Below are positions 1 through 7,935 of a stretch of 64,000 nt of DNA, piece by piece (positions within the stretch are counted from its first letter, which is position 1; each line of letters starts with the position of its first letter). Made by a program: the position numbers and the translations under genes. Source of the DNA: Campylobacter sp. RM5004 (GTDB lineage Bacteria; Campylobacterota; Campylobacteria; Campylobacterales; Campylobacteraceae). The stretch is taken from NCBI RefSeq assembly GCF_022369455.1, contig NZ_CP059599.1, positions 400,409 to 464,408 of the forward strand, given 5' to 3'. The notes below the pieces were generated by a model. It was not told the DNA's origin. It searched no databases and was given only the letters and a program-made list of their open reading frames with translations.

Positions 1-134
1 TTAGTATTCCTGATGATACTTTAATTGCAGCAGGTAGCACGATAAGTAATAAAGATGCTAAGAAATTAGTGGCAAAAGATTTATTTTTAGAGCGTAGCAA
101 GGGCGTGATTTTTAATAATTTTAAGGATTTTTAA
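1..134 (+). CDS. glmU: GlmU C-terminal end (partial)
   Basis: The window opens inside a reading frame whose first full codon is at base 3 and whose TAA stop ends at 134. The 43 visible residues read like the left-handed-helix tail of GlmU, the bifunctional GlcNAc-1-phosphate uridyltransferase and glucosamine-1-phosphate acetyltransferase that makes UDP-GlcNAc for peptidoglycan and LOS. The stretch IPDDTLIAAGSTI followed by a lysine-rich tail is the typical end. The stop overlaps the ATG of coaBC (TAATG), so the two are translationally coupled. The neighbour order glmU-coaBC-hypothetical-uppS supports the call. Catalytic parts lie outside the window. Confidence 0.75.
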   Translation, partial: SIPDDTLIAAGSTISNKDAKKLVAKDLFLERSKGVIFNNFKDF

Positions 135-1297
135 TGAGAGTATTATTATGCGTTAGTGGTAGCATTAGCTTTTATAAAAGCTTTGAGCTTATTTCAATGT
201 TTAAAGAAGCTGATATTAAAGTAAAAGTTTTATTAAGCGATGGAGCTTTAAAATTTGTAAACCCTATATCTTATGAAGCTTTATGTGAAAGCGTTTTAAC
301 AAGTGATAATGAAAGCTGGGAAAATGATAAAAATCATATAGCTTTTTCTAAAGATTGTGATGTTGTGGTTTTTGCACCTGCTAGCGTAAATAGTATAAAC
401 AAACTTGCAAATGGTATTTGTGATAATGTATTTTTAAGCACATTGATTGCATCAAATAAACCTTTAATAATAGCACCAGCAGCAAATACTAATATGTATT
501 TATCAAGCCAAACTCAAAAAAGTTTAGAATATCTTAAAAGTTGTGGAGCTAAGATAATTAAGCCTATTTCTAAGACTTTAGCGTGTGGGGAATTTGGAAT
601 AGGAGCTTTAGCTAATACAAAAGATATTTTCTTAGCTACTTTAAAAGAGATTTATAAAGATAAATTCTATATAGGAAAAAATATATTAATCACAGGTGGT
701 GGCACTAGAGAGAGCATAGATTTAGTTAGAAATGTAGGAAATTATTCAAGTGGAACTATGTCTGATGCACTTGCTAAACAAGCTTATTTAAGGGGTGCTA
801 ATGTTGTTTATTTAAAAGCTAGATGCGAAGCTATTAATAAAGAAAACTTCACACAATTAAGCTATGATACTAGTGCTGAGCTTTGGGAATTAATGCAAGA
901 ATATAAAGAATTTGATTATTTATTTATGTGTGCTGCTGTTAGTGATTTTATTCCGATTAAGCAAGAAACAAAACTAAAAAGAGATGAGTTTAGCGATGAG
1001 CTTTGCATTAAAATTAAGCCTAATATAGATTTAGTTGCTAATTATAATTTCACAGGTAAAAAAATAGGCTTTAAGCTTGAATGTGATGAAAAAATAGCTT
1101 ATTTGAATGCAAAAAAAGCTCTTGTAAATAAGGGTTTAAGTTTGCTATGTCTTAATATTTTAGGAGAACATACTCAATTTGGCTCAAGTAAAAATGAAAT
1201 ATTTTTCTGCGATTATTCAGGTATTAGCGAAGGATTTTACGATACTAAAGAAAACTTAGCAAAAATTATTTTTGATAGAGTAAAAGCTGATGTTTAA
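134..1297 (+). CDS. coaBC: Bifunctional CoaBC (PPC synthetase/decarboxylase)
   Basis: Makes phosphopantothenoylcysteine and decarboxylates it to 4'-phosphopantetheine in coenzyme A synthesis. The N-terminal half is the flavoprotein decarboxylase: flavin-binding SGSIS near residue 8, a catalytic-type His68, PAANTNMY at 115-122 and the active-site-flap cysteine Cys151. The C-terminal half (from about 180) is the synthetase, starting with KNILITGGGTRESID and including CAAVSDF. The length of 387 residues is normal for a fused Dfp protein. AAGGA lies just upstream of the ATG, which overlaps the glmU stop. The 3' end overlaps the next gene by 8 bases. Confidence 0.93.
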   Translation: MRVLLCVSGSISFYKSFELISMFKEADIKVKVLLSDGALKFVNPISYEALCESVLTSDNESWENDKNHIAFSKDCDVVVFAPASVNSINKLANGICDNVFLSTLIASNKPLIIAPAANTNMYLSSQTQKSLEYLKSCGAKIIKPISKTLACGEFGIGALANTKDIFLATLKEIYKDKFYIGKNILITGGGTRESIDLVRNVGNYSSGTMSDALAKQAYLRGANVVYLKARCEAINKENFTQLSYDTSAELWELMQEYKEFDYLFMCAAVSDFIPIKQETKLKRDEFSDELCIKIKPNIDLVANYNFTGKKIGFKLECDEKIAYLNAKKALVNKGLSLLCLNILGEHTQFGSSKNEIFFCDYSGISEGFYDTKENLAKIIFDRVKADV

Positions 1298-1865
1298 TGA
1301 TGTTTTGCCGATTAAATTTAAAGTCTTAGACAAGATGGTGTTTAATCGCTATAAATTATTAATCGGTAAAAAAGAATTAACAACAAAATCAAGCATAGAG
1401 CTTGAGCCAAATACTTATTATTTGGCTGAAATTTATGATAAATTAGTTTTTAAAAATCTTCAAGCTGATAAGGTTTTTGCTTATATTGATTATGATTGTT
1501 TTGAGTTGTTAAAAATCGCTTTTAGAGATGATTTTAAATATACTCTTATTAATTCTTTACTTCAAACTAACAAAAAAGCTGATTATGATTGCTATAAAAC
1601 CATGCTTTTTGCATTAAATGAAGATATTTTGTATCTTCCATGCTTACTTGAAAATAAGCCTATTTTAATTGAGTATAGGAAGAAAAAGAATGAATTAGCG
1701 ATTTATTATGATGTTTTTGCTAAATTAAGTTTAAATTTAAATACTAATAAAATAATAACTAGTTTTTCTAAAGTTAAAGAAATCTGCTTAAATTATTCAA
1801 ACAATGTGGAAATTTCACCTTATAAAGACGATTTTTTTAGCCTTAGTTTTAAAGGAAAATTATGA
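1290..1865 (+). CDS. Conserved hypothetical between coaBC and uppS
   Basis: I do not recognise a named family. The 191-residue protein is rich in Lys, Asn, Leu and Tyr, has no signal peptide or membrane segment, and looks cytosolic. It overlaps coaBC by 8 bases and its stop overlaps the uppS ATG (TTATG), so it is made from the same mRNA. C. jejuni carries an uncharacterised gene of similar size in the same slot, which argues that it is a real, conserved gene. No catalytic motif is visible. Confidence 0.8.
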   Translation: MFNDVLPIKFKVLDKMVFNRYKLLIGKKELTTKSSIELEPNTYYLAEIYDKLVFKNLQADKVFAYIDYDCFELLKIAFRDDFKYTLINSLLQTNKKADYDCYKTMLFALNEDILYLPCLLENKPILIEYRKKKNELAIYYDVFAKLSLNLNTNKIITSFSKVKEICLNYSNNVEISPYKDDFFSLSFKGKL

Positions 1866-2533
1866 ATAATTTAAATCATTTAGCCATTATCATGGATGGT
1901 AATGGAAGATGGGCTAAAAATCAAGGATTATTAAGAAGTTTCGGTCACAAAGCAGGTGCTAAAACAATAGAAAAATTAGCAAAAGTTTGTATAGAAGAAA
2001 ATATCAAATCACTTAGCTTGTTTGCGTTTTCTACTGAAAATTGGAAAAGACCTAAAGAAGAAGTTGATTTTATTTTTAAACTTTTAAAAGAATATCTAAG
2101 CAGTGAATTAAATAATTTTATAGAAAATCAAATTAAATTCGTAAGCTTTGGAGATATTAGCGTTTTAGATGAAGTTACTAAAGAATTGATTTTAGAATTT
2201 GAAGAAAAAACTAAAAATAATTCAAGATTAGTTTTTAATCTAGGTATTAATTATGGTGGAAAAGACGAATTAATAAGAGCTTTTAAAAAGCTTAGTAATT
2301 CTAATAAAGAAATTAATGAAGAAAATTTAACTAAGCATTTAGATATTAAAGAAGATGTTGATTTACTCATTAGAACAGGTGGGCATTTTAGGATTTCAAA
2401 TTTCTTGCTTTGGCAATGTGCTTATGCTGAGTTTGTTTTTACACCTACGCTTTTTCCTGATTTTAGCGATACAGAATTAAGAAAAATAATAAATGATTTT
2501 AGAATTTGTAAAAGGAATTTCGGTGGAGTTTGA
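1862..2533 (+). CDS. uppS: Undecaprenyl diphosphate synthase
   Basis: cis-Prenyltransferase that extends farnesyl diphosphate with isopentenyl diphosphate to give the C55 carrier lipid for peptidoglycan, LOS and N-glycan assembly. The signature MDGNGRWAK places the catalytic aspartate at residue 12. SLFAFSTENWKRP and the C-terminal RTGGHFRISNFLLWQ provide the substrate-binding segments. At 223 residues it is of normal length. It starts within the stop of the upstream hypothetical gene, and its end overlaps the prepilin peptidase start region. Confidence 0.95.
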   Translation: MNNLNHLAIIMDGNGRWAKNQGLLRSFGHKAGAKTIEKLAKVCIEENIKSLSLFAFSTENWKRPKEEVDFIFKLLKEYLSSELNNFIENQIKFVSFGDISVLDEVTKELILEFEEKTKNNSRLVFNLGINYGGKDELIRAFKKLSNSNKEINEENLTKHLDIKEDVDLLIRTGGHFRISNFLLWQCAYAEFVFTPTLFPDFSDTELRKIINDFRICKRNFGGV

Positions 2534-3293
2534 TATATTAATATTTGTTTTTGGGCTTGTTTTCGGCTCGTTTTTAAATGTGCTTATTTTAAGATTACCA
2601 GAAAATAAAAGCTTATTTTACCCACCAAGCTCTTGCTCAGCTTGCAATAATAAACTTAAATTTTATCATAATATTCCTGTTATTTCTTGGCTTGTGCTTG
2701 GTGGCAAATGTGGATTTTGCAAAAGTAAAATAAGCTGTCAATATCCATTAATTGAGCTTATTGTTGGCTTTATTTTTTTATATACCATTGATGTTTATTC
2801 ACTTGATGCTTTTATTTATTCAATATTCTTAGCACTTAGCTTTTCTTTACTTTTTGCACTTTGTATTATTGATGTTCGTTATTTAGCAGTTCCTAGCTTT
2901 ACGCTTATGCTTACGCTTATTTTTGCATTAATTTATACTCATTCACTAGATAGCTTTAAAAATGCCTTGTTGTTTGCAGGTGGGGCGTATTTATTAAAAG
3001 CTTTAATTGAAAGTATTATGAATATAAAGGCAAAAAGCGAAGAAGAATGCGTTCAAGTAATGGGAGAAGCTGATATTGAGATAATGGCTTTAATAGGTGC
3101 TTTATTAGGCATTTTAGAAGGCTTTGTTGCGATATTTTTAGGAGCTTTAGTATCCTTACCTGTGTTTATGTATTTAAGACTTAAAGGCAAAGAAAACATT
3201 CAAGTTCCATTTATTCCGTTTTTAAGCATAGGACTTGCTATTGCTTGGTTTTTCCCAACTATAAGTAAATTTTGCTTAGATTATGTAAGATGA
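2523..3293 (+). CDS. Type IV prepilin peptidase-like (A24 family)
   Basis: Membrane aspartyl protease of the A24/PilD family. The N-terminal domain has two CxxC pairs (SCSACNNK and KCGFCKSK) in the usual zinc-binding loop after GSFLNVLILRLP. Catalytic-type aspartates sit in IIDVRYLAVPS and in MGEADIEIMALIGALLG. About seven hydrophobic segments follow. An ATG at 2493 would extend the protein ten residues into uppS with no ribosome site. The GTG at 2523 is preceded by AAAGGAATTTC at good spacing and gives a 256-residue protein, so I prefer it. Campylobacters use such enzymes for pseudopilins of the DNA-uptake machinery; that role is inferred. Confidence 0.85.
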   Translation: MEFDILIFVFGLVFGSFLNVLILRLPENKSLFYPPSSCSACNNKLKFYHNIPVISWLVLGGKCGFCKSKISCQYPLIELIVGFIFLYTIDVYSLDAFIYSIFLALSFSLLFALCIIDVRYLAVPSFTLMLTLIFALIYTHSLDSFKNALLFAGGAYLLKALIESIMNIKAKSEEECVQVMGEADIEIMALIGALLGILEGFVAIFLGALVSLPVFMYLRLKGKENIQVPFIPFLSIGLAIAWFFPTISKFCLDYVR

Positions 3294-4291
3294 TTAAGAA
3301 GTATTTATTTAGACAATTTATAGGTTCGTTTTTATCAATATTTTTAACTTTATTTTTAGTAAGCTCAATTATTGTTCTTTTTCAAATAGCAAAAATTACT
3401 TCATATATTGAATTAAGCCTTTATGAATTGTTTAAATTATATTCTTTAATGAGCGTAAAACTCATTCTTTTTACAATACCTATAAGCTTTTTTATAACCT
3501 GCTTTATGTGTGTTTTAAGACTATCTAAAGAAAATGAAATAATTATGCTTTTTTCTTTAGGATATTCGCCTAGAAAAATCTCTAATTTTTTTAGTATTTT
3601 AGCTCTTTTTGTAAGCTCTATTTTATTAGTAATTAGTATTGTTTTTATGCCACTTAGCTTTTCGTTGTATGATAATTTTATTGATTATAAAAGAGCTTTT
3701 TCTAAGATAAATCTTAAAAATAATAATTTCGGACAAAAGATAGGAAATTATATTTATTTTGCTAATGAGTCTAAAGATGGCGGTTATGAAGATATTATTT
3801 TATATTCTTATAAAGGTGCTAACGAGCAAATCTTAATCGCAAAAAATGGCAAAATCACAAACGAAGATAATAAAATATCATTTTTATTAGAAAATGTAAC
3901 TTTATATAATTTTAAGCAAAATTTAGAAATTGCAAAGATAAAAAACCTTAATTTTAGCACCTTAATTAATTCAACGATTACTGATATAAAATCTTTTAAA
4001 GAATACTGGAAAGATTACAAAAGCCCTTCAAAATCAAAAGAATTAGTAATTTATATAATGCTTAGCTTACTACCGATTGCAAGCGTTCATTTTGCTTTAG
4101 CATTTAGCATAATTAGCTCAAGATATGAAAAAAGTCATGAATATTTGGCTATGCTTGTGTTTTTGATAATTTATCTTGTTCCTATGATGCTGTTTTTAAA
4201 TTATCATTTTTATACGATTATTATTACATTTAGCATAGCGTTTTTTATCTCAAAACTTTGTTTTAGAAAGAAAATCCTTAGTAGGTATTAA
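3290..4291 (+). CDS. LptF/LptG-family LPS export permease
   Basis: Inner-membrane protein of the YjgP/YjgQ (LptF/LptG) family. These proteins, with LptB, extract lipooligosaccharide from the inner membrane. The start reads MIKKYLFRQFIGSFLSIF, typical of the family. There are two N-terminal membrane segments, a long periplasmic region (about 150-250) and C-terminal membrane helices. The ATG at 3290 overlaps the TGA of the preceding gene (ATGA). A possible ATG at 3272 lies deeper in the upstream gene and is less likely. Sequence reading alone cannot separate LptF from LptG. Confidence 0.8.
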   Translation: MIKKYLFRQFIGSFLSIFLTLFLVSSIIVLFQIAKITSYIELSLYELFKLYSLMSVKLILFTIPISFFITCFMCVLRLSKENEIIMLFSLGYSPRKISNFFSILALFVSSILLVISIVFMPLSFSLYDNFIDYKRAFSKINLKNNNFGQKIGNYIYFANESKDGGYEDIILYSYKGANEQILIAKNGKITNEDNKISFLLENVTLYNFKQNLEIAKIKNLNFSTLINSTITDIKSFKEYWKDYKSPSKSKELVIYIMLSLLPIASVHFALAFSIISSRYEKSHEYLAMLVFLIIYLVPMMLFLNYHFYTIIITFSIAFFISKLCFRKKILSRY

Positions 4292-5121
4292 TGTATTCAA
4301 GCTTAAAATTATTTAATAAAAATTTCATAGTTTTAAGAGATGATTTATTAGGCGAAATTAACGGGAATAAAGCTAGAAAATTAGATTTTTTAAAAGATGT
4401 TCGCTTGCCATATAAGCATTTAATCTCTTATGGCTCAAGTCAATCAAACGCAATGCAAGCAATAGCCCTTTTTGCTAATAAAAACAATTATAAATTTTCT
4501 TTTGTGGTTGCTAGAAAATGTGAAATTACTGGAAATTTAAAAGATGCCATAGATAATAATGCAATAATTTATTATGCTAATAATCCTTTAGAATTCGCAA
4601 GAACTTTACATAAAAATGATAATGAAAGTTTTTTGATTAGCGAAGGTGTTTGCGAAGATTATGCAAGATTTGGTTTTCATAAAATGGCAAAAGAAATAAA
4701 CGCCTTAGCAAAACATATTGATTTTGATGTATTTTTGCCTAGTGGAACATATACAAGTGCAATTTATCTTGAAAAATATCTAAATAAGCTTAATCCTAAT
4801 ATTAGAGTTTTTACCACAAGTTGCGTTAGTGCAGATGAATATTTTATAAAACAAATCAATAAATTAAATCCTAATTCAAATCTAAAATTATTAAAAACTG
4901 CTAAGAAATATCATTTTGCGCATTTATATGAAGAACTTTTTGTTATGCTTATGAATATTGATGAGCTTAAGTTTGATTTGCTTTATGATGGGGTTGGACT
5001 TAAAGCTATTTATGAAAATCTTGATGATTTTAAAGAAAATATTTTATATATTCATCAAGGTGGTTTAATAGGCTCAAATACTCTAAAAGAACGCTATTTA
5101 AGAAAATATAAATTAACATAA
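4291..5121 (+). CDS. PLP-dependent ACC deaminase/D-cysteine desulfhydrase-like enzyme
   Basis: A 276-residue protein of PLP fold type II. The segment GNKARKLDFLKD near residue 25 matches the PLP-lysine motif of 1-aminocyclopropane-1-carboxylate deaminase and D-cysteine desulfhydrase. SYGSSQSNAMQAIA is the following substrate/phosphate loop. It is shorter than the ~330-residue classical enzymes, so its substrate is uncertain. The gene starts on the stop base of the LptF/G-like gene (TAATG) and ends at a dispersed repeat that forms a likely bidirectional terminator with gltS. Confidence 0.75.
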   Translation: MYSSLKLFNKNFIVLRDDLLGEINGNKARKLDFLKDVRLPYKHLISYGSSQSNAMQAIALFANKNNYKFSFVVARKCEITGNLKDAIDNNAIIYYANNPLEFARTLHKNDNESFLISEGVCEDYARFGFHKMAKEINALAKHIDFDVFLPSGTYTSAIYLEKYLNKLNPNIRVFTTSCVSADEYFIKQINKLNPNSNLKLLKTAKKYHFAHLYEELFVMLMNIDELKFDLLYDGVGLKAIYENLDDFKENILYIHQGGLIGSNTLKERYLRKYKLT

Positions 5122-5170
5122 TTCCTATTTCAAATTCTCATAATTTTTCAAAGAATTTGAAATAGGAATT
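5120..5170. terminator. Inverted pair of the dispersed repeat (bidirectional terminator)
   Basis: Two copies of the AATTCCTATTTCAAATTC repeat face each other: arm 5120-5138 and arm 5152-5170, a perfect 19-bp stem with a 13-base loop. It sits between the convergent PLP-enzyme gene and gltS, as expected for a shared terminator. There is no long T run, so Rho independence is inferred. Confidence 0.7.
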
Positions 5171-5195
5171 TCAAGAAAGAAATTCCTAAAAATTA

Positions 5196-6533
5196 TTATA
5201 AAAACTTCACAAAGCCGTTAATTATAATAGCATTTACAATATCTACTAAAAATCCACCCATAATAGGAACGATAATAAATGCTATTTTGCAAGGTCCGAA
5301 GTGATTAGTTACAGCTTGTAAGTTTGCAATCGCTGTTGGAGTTGCTCCCATACCAAAGCCGCAATGCCCTGCAACAAGACAAGCAGCTGCGTAGTTTTTG
5401 CCACATATTACAAAGGTTACATATCTTACATAAATAATAATTGCTATTGTTTGAATTATTAATAATACGCTAATCGGAATAGCTAGTTTTATAAGCTCAA
5501 CGATATTTAAAGTCATAATTGACATTGCTAAGAATAATGATAAAGCAACGTTTCCGATAACGCCTACTTCTCTATCAAAAACTTTATGAATATTAAGCGA
5601 GCTAAAGCCGTTTCTAATAATAATTCCAGCAAATAAGCACCAAACGAAAGTTGGCATACTATCTAAGAAGCTTAATACACTATTAGACTCCATAGTTACT
5701 GCACCAGTTACTTTATCAACTACTTCATGTATAGTGATTTTATTTAAAAAATTACATAAATAATCAATAGTATTACCTATTACTAAAGCAAGTGCGATTA
5801 AGCTTAAGCTTGTAATAAAACTATCACTTGTTATTAATCTTACTTTTTGTGGGCTTGTGAATGCTTCATCGCTTGAAGTTTCACTGCTTTCTATTTCATC
5901 GCTTTTTAGATTAAATTTCTTTACTAAATAGTTTGCCATAGGACCACCTATAAGACCACCAGCAATAAGTCCATATGTTGCACATGCCATTGCTATATCG
6001 GTTGCTTGAGAGAAATTATAAGGGCTTGCTTGAAATGTAGCGCCCCATGCTGCACCTGTTCCATGACCACCACTTAGAGTAATTGAGCCACCTAGTAAGC
6101 CTATTAAAGGATTTTCACCCATAGCTTTCATTACAGCTACTCCGATACCATTTTGAACTATTAGTAAAACAAAAACAGCAATAGCAAAAGTGATTAATAA
6201 ACTACCACCTTTTTTAATGCTATTAAAATCAGCACTAAGCCCAACCGTAGCATAAAATGCTAGTAAAAGCGGAGTTTTGATATCTTCTGCAAACTTAATA
6301 GTAAAATTAGCATAATAGCTAGACAAGAATAAGATAAATGCAACGATAATACCGCCAGTTACAGGCTCAGGAATATCGTAATTTTTTAAGAATTTTGAGT
6401 ATTTGGTAATTACTCTTCCTAAAATTAAAACTAGCATAATACAAATAAATGTGCTATAAAAATTAAGCTCAAGTATGCTAGAACCATTATCATTGCTAAT
6501 AAGTTTAGCAATGCCATAATTTATTGTGTTCAT
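5196..6533 (-). CDS. gltS: Sodium/glutamate symporter
   Basis: Inner-membrane Na+-coupled glutamate carrier of the GltS (ESS) family. The 445-residue protein has two repeated membrane halves. The glycine-rich re-entrant-loop motifs LSGGHGTGAAWG (about residue 153) and AGHCGFGMGATPTA (about 389) are diagnostic. AGGAGAG precedes the ATG. The gene is alone on its strand, divergent from the metallophosphoesterase gene and convergent with the PLP enzyme. Confidence 0.93.
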   Translation of the reverse strand: MNTINYGIAKLISNDNGSSILELNFYSTFICIMLVLILGRVITKYSKFLKNYDIPEPVTGGIIVAFILFLSSYYANFTIKFAEDIKTPLLLAFYATVGLSADFNSIKKGGSLLITFAIAVFVLLIVQNGIGVAVMKAMGENPLIGLLGGSITLSGGHGTGAAWGATFQASPYNFSQATDIAMACATYGLIAGGLIGGPMANYLVKKFNLKSDEIESSETSSDEAFTSPQKVRLITSDSFITSLSLIALALVIGNTIDYLCNFLNKITIHEVVDKVTGAVTMESNSVLSFLDSMPTFVWCLFAGIIIRNGFSSLNIHKVFDREVGVIGNVALSLFLAMSIMTLNIVELIKLAIPISVLLIIQTIAIIIYVRYVTFVICGKNYAAACLVAGHCGFGMGATPTAIANLQAVTNHFGPCKIAFIIVPIMGGFLVDIVNAIIINGFVKFL

Positions 6534-6661
6534 AAGCTCTCCTTTTTATTAAGTTTTTTATTTTGTCTTAAAAGATTAAATTTGTTACAAATATAAGCAA
6601 AGTAATTTATTAAAATGTGTAAATTTGTAATCAAAACTATTTTAATCTTAAGGATATTATA

Positions 6662-6689
6662 AATTTCAAAGAATTTGAAATAGGAATTA
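6662..6689. repeat. Dispersed repeat, single copy
   Basis: One full core copy (GAATTTGAAATAGGAATT at 6671-6688), preceded by TTTCAAA. ATTTCAAA and TTTGAAAT can therefore pair locally. It lies in the 220-base divergent region between gltS and the metallophosphoesterase gene, about 65 bases before that gene's ATG. Confidence 0.75.
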
Positions 6690-6755
6690 CGAATTTTGAT
6701 TTAGTTTAAAAACACTATAAATCTTTATAATAACAAAAACTAAAAAGGATTAAAA

Positions 6756-7889
6756 ATGAATATTGTTTTTAGTATTTTGTATTTTTTGGCTATATTTTTT
6801 ACTAATGCAAACATTCTTTTAAGAGTAATAAAATTAAATACTTTTAATAAAATTAGAAAATTAATTGTAGCTTTGTTTTCTTTGATATTTGCACTTGAGA
6901 TAAATATTTTAAGTGATATAAATTTAGTAAAAGAGCTTTTGTTTTATACTTTGATTTTGCTTATTTTTAGCACTTTGGTTTTTTTAATTTTAATGAGTTT
7001 TCAATATCTTAAAAATAAGCAGATTTATTCAATAGATTTTGCTAAAAATATTGATATTTGGGAGATTGTAATATTTATTCCATTATTTTGCATATTTTTA
7101 AGCAAGATTAGTTTTGAGCTTTCTATCGTTTATACTTTTTTAGCCTTTTTCTTCTTTTATAAAGTATGTAAAAACGCTATCAAAACTCCTAAAATTAAGC
7201 AAATTACACTAAGCAATAATAAGCTTAAAAATAATCTTAAAATAGCCCTAATAGCAGATATTCATCTAAAAAGAAATCTAAATGATGATTTTTTTAAAAA
7301 AATCGTAGATAGAATAAACGAGCAAAAGCCTGATTTAGTAGCAATTTCGGGGGATTTAATTGATGGCTCTATTAAAGATATTAAATGCCTTCATTATTTA
7401 AATGATTTAAGCTCAACTTATGGCACTTTTTATGTCTTAGGCAATCACGAATATTATCACGGAGTTGCAAGCATAGTAGAAGAATTAAAAAAATATAATA
7501 TAAATATTTTAGATAATAAAAGCATAGAATTTAATGATTTTGTAATCTCAGGTGTAAATGATTTAATGGGAAATAAGCTAAATACCTTTAAGCCTGATAT
7601 AAATGCCTTAAAACCAAACTCTTTAAAGGCAAATATTTTGCTAACTCATCAGCCAAAATTCGCAAAATTGCATGATGTAAGCTCCTATGATTTAATTCTA
7701 GCAGGTCATACTCATGCAGGGCAGATTTTCCCATTTAGCTTAGCTGTAAAGCTTGAACAAGGATTTTTATATGGATATTATAAAAAATACAATATGTATG
7801 TAACAAGCGGAGCAGGTTTTTGGGGAGTTGTTGCAAGACTAATTGCAAAAAGTGAGATAGTGATGATTAATTTAACGAGCAAAGAGTAA
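6756..7889 (+). CDS. Membrane-anchored metallophosphoesterase
   Basis: Calcineurin-like phosphoesterase joined to an N-terminal membrane region (about four helices in residues 1-140). Metal-binding motifs appear in order: LIADIH (Asp168, His170), GDLIDG (Asp200), LGNHEYYHG (Asn230, His231), LLTHQPKF and LAGHTHAGQIFPF. This matches YkuE-like enzymes, some of which cleave UDP-2,3-diacylglucosamine-type lipids; the substrate here is unknown. AAAGGA precedes the ATG. It is 46 bases before the Aas-like gene on the same strand, so it may begin the lipid/acyl gene run. Confidence 0.85.
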   Translation: MNIVFSILYFLAIFFTNANILLRVIKLNTFNKIRKLIVALFSLIFALEINILSDINLVKELLFYTLILLIFSTLVFLILMSFQYLKNKQIYSIDFAKNIDIWEIVIFIPLFCIFLSKISFELSIVYTFLAFFFFYKVCKNAIKTPKIKQITLSNNKLKNNLKIALIADIHLKRNLNDDFFKKIVDRINEQKPDLVAISGDLIDGSIKDIKCLHYLNDLSSTYGTFYVLGNHEYYHGVASIVEELKKYNINILDNKSIEFNDFVISGVNDLMGNKLNTFKPDINALKPNSLKANILLTHQPKFAKLHDVSSYDLILAGHTHAGQIFPFSLAVKLEQGFLYGYYKKYNMYVTSGAGFWGVVARLIAKSEIVMINLTSKE

Positions 7890-7935
7890 TCATTATTACA
7901 CTTTAGGTAATATTAGCTAAATTAAGGGGGTTTTA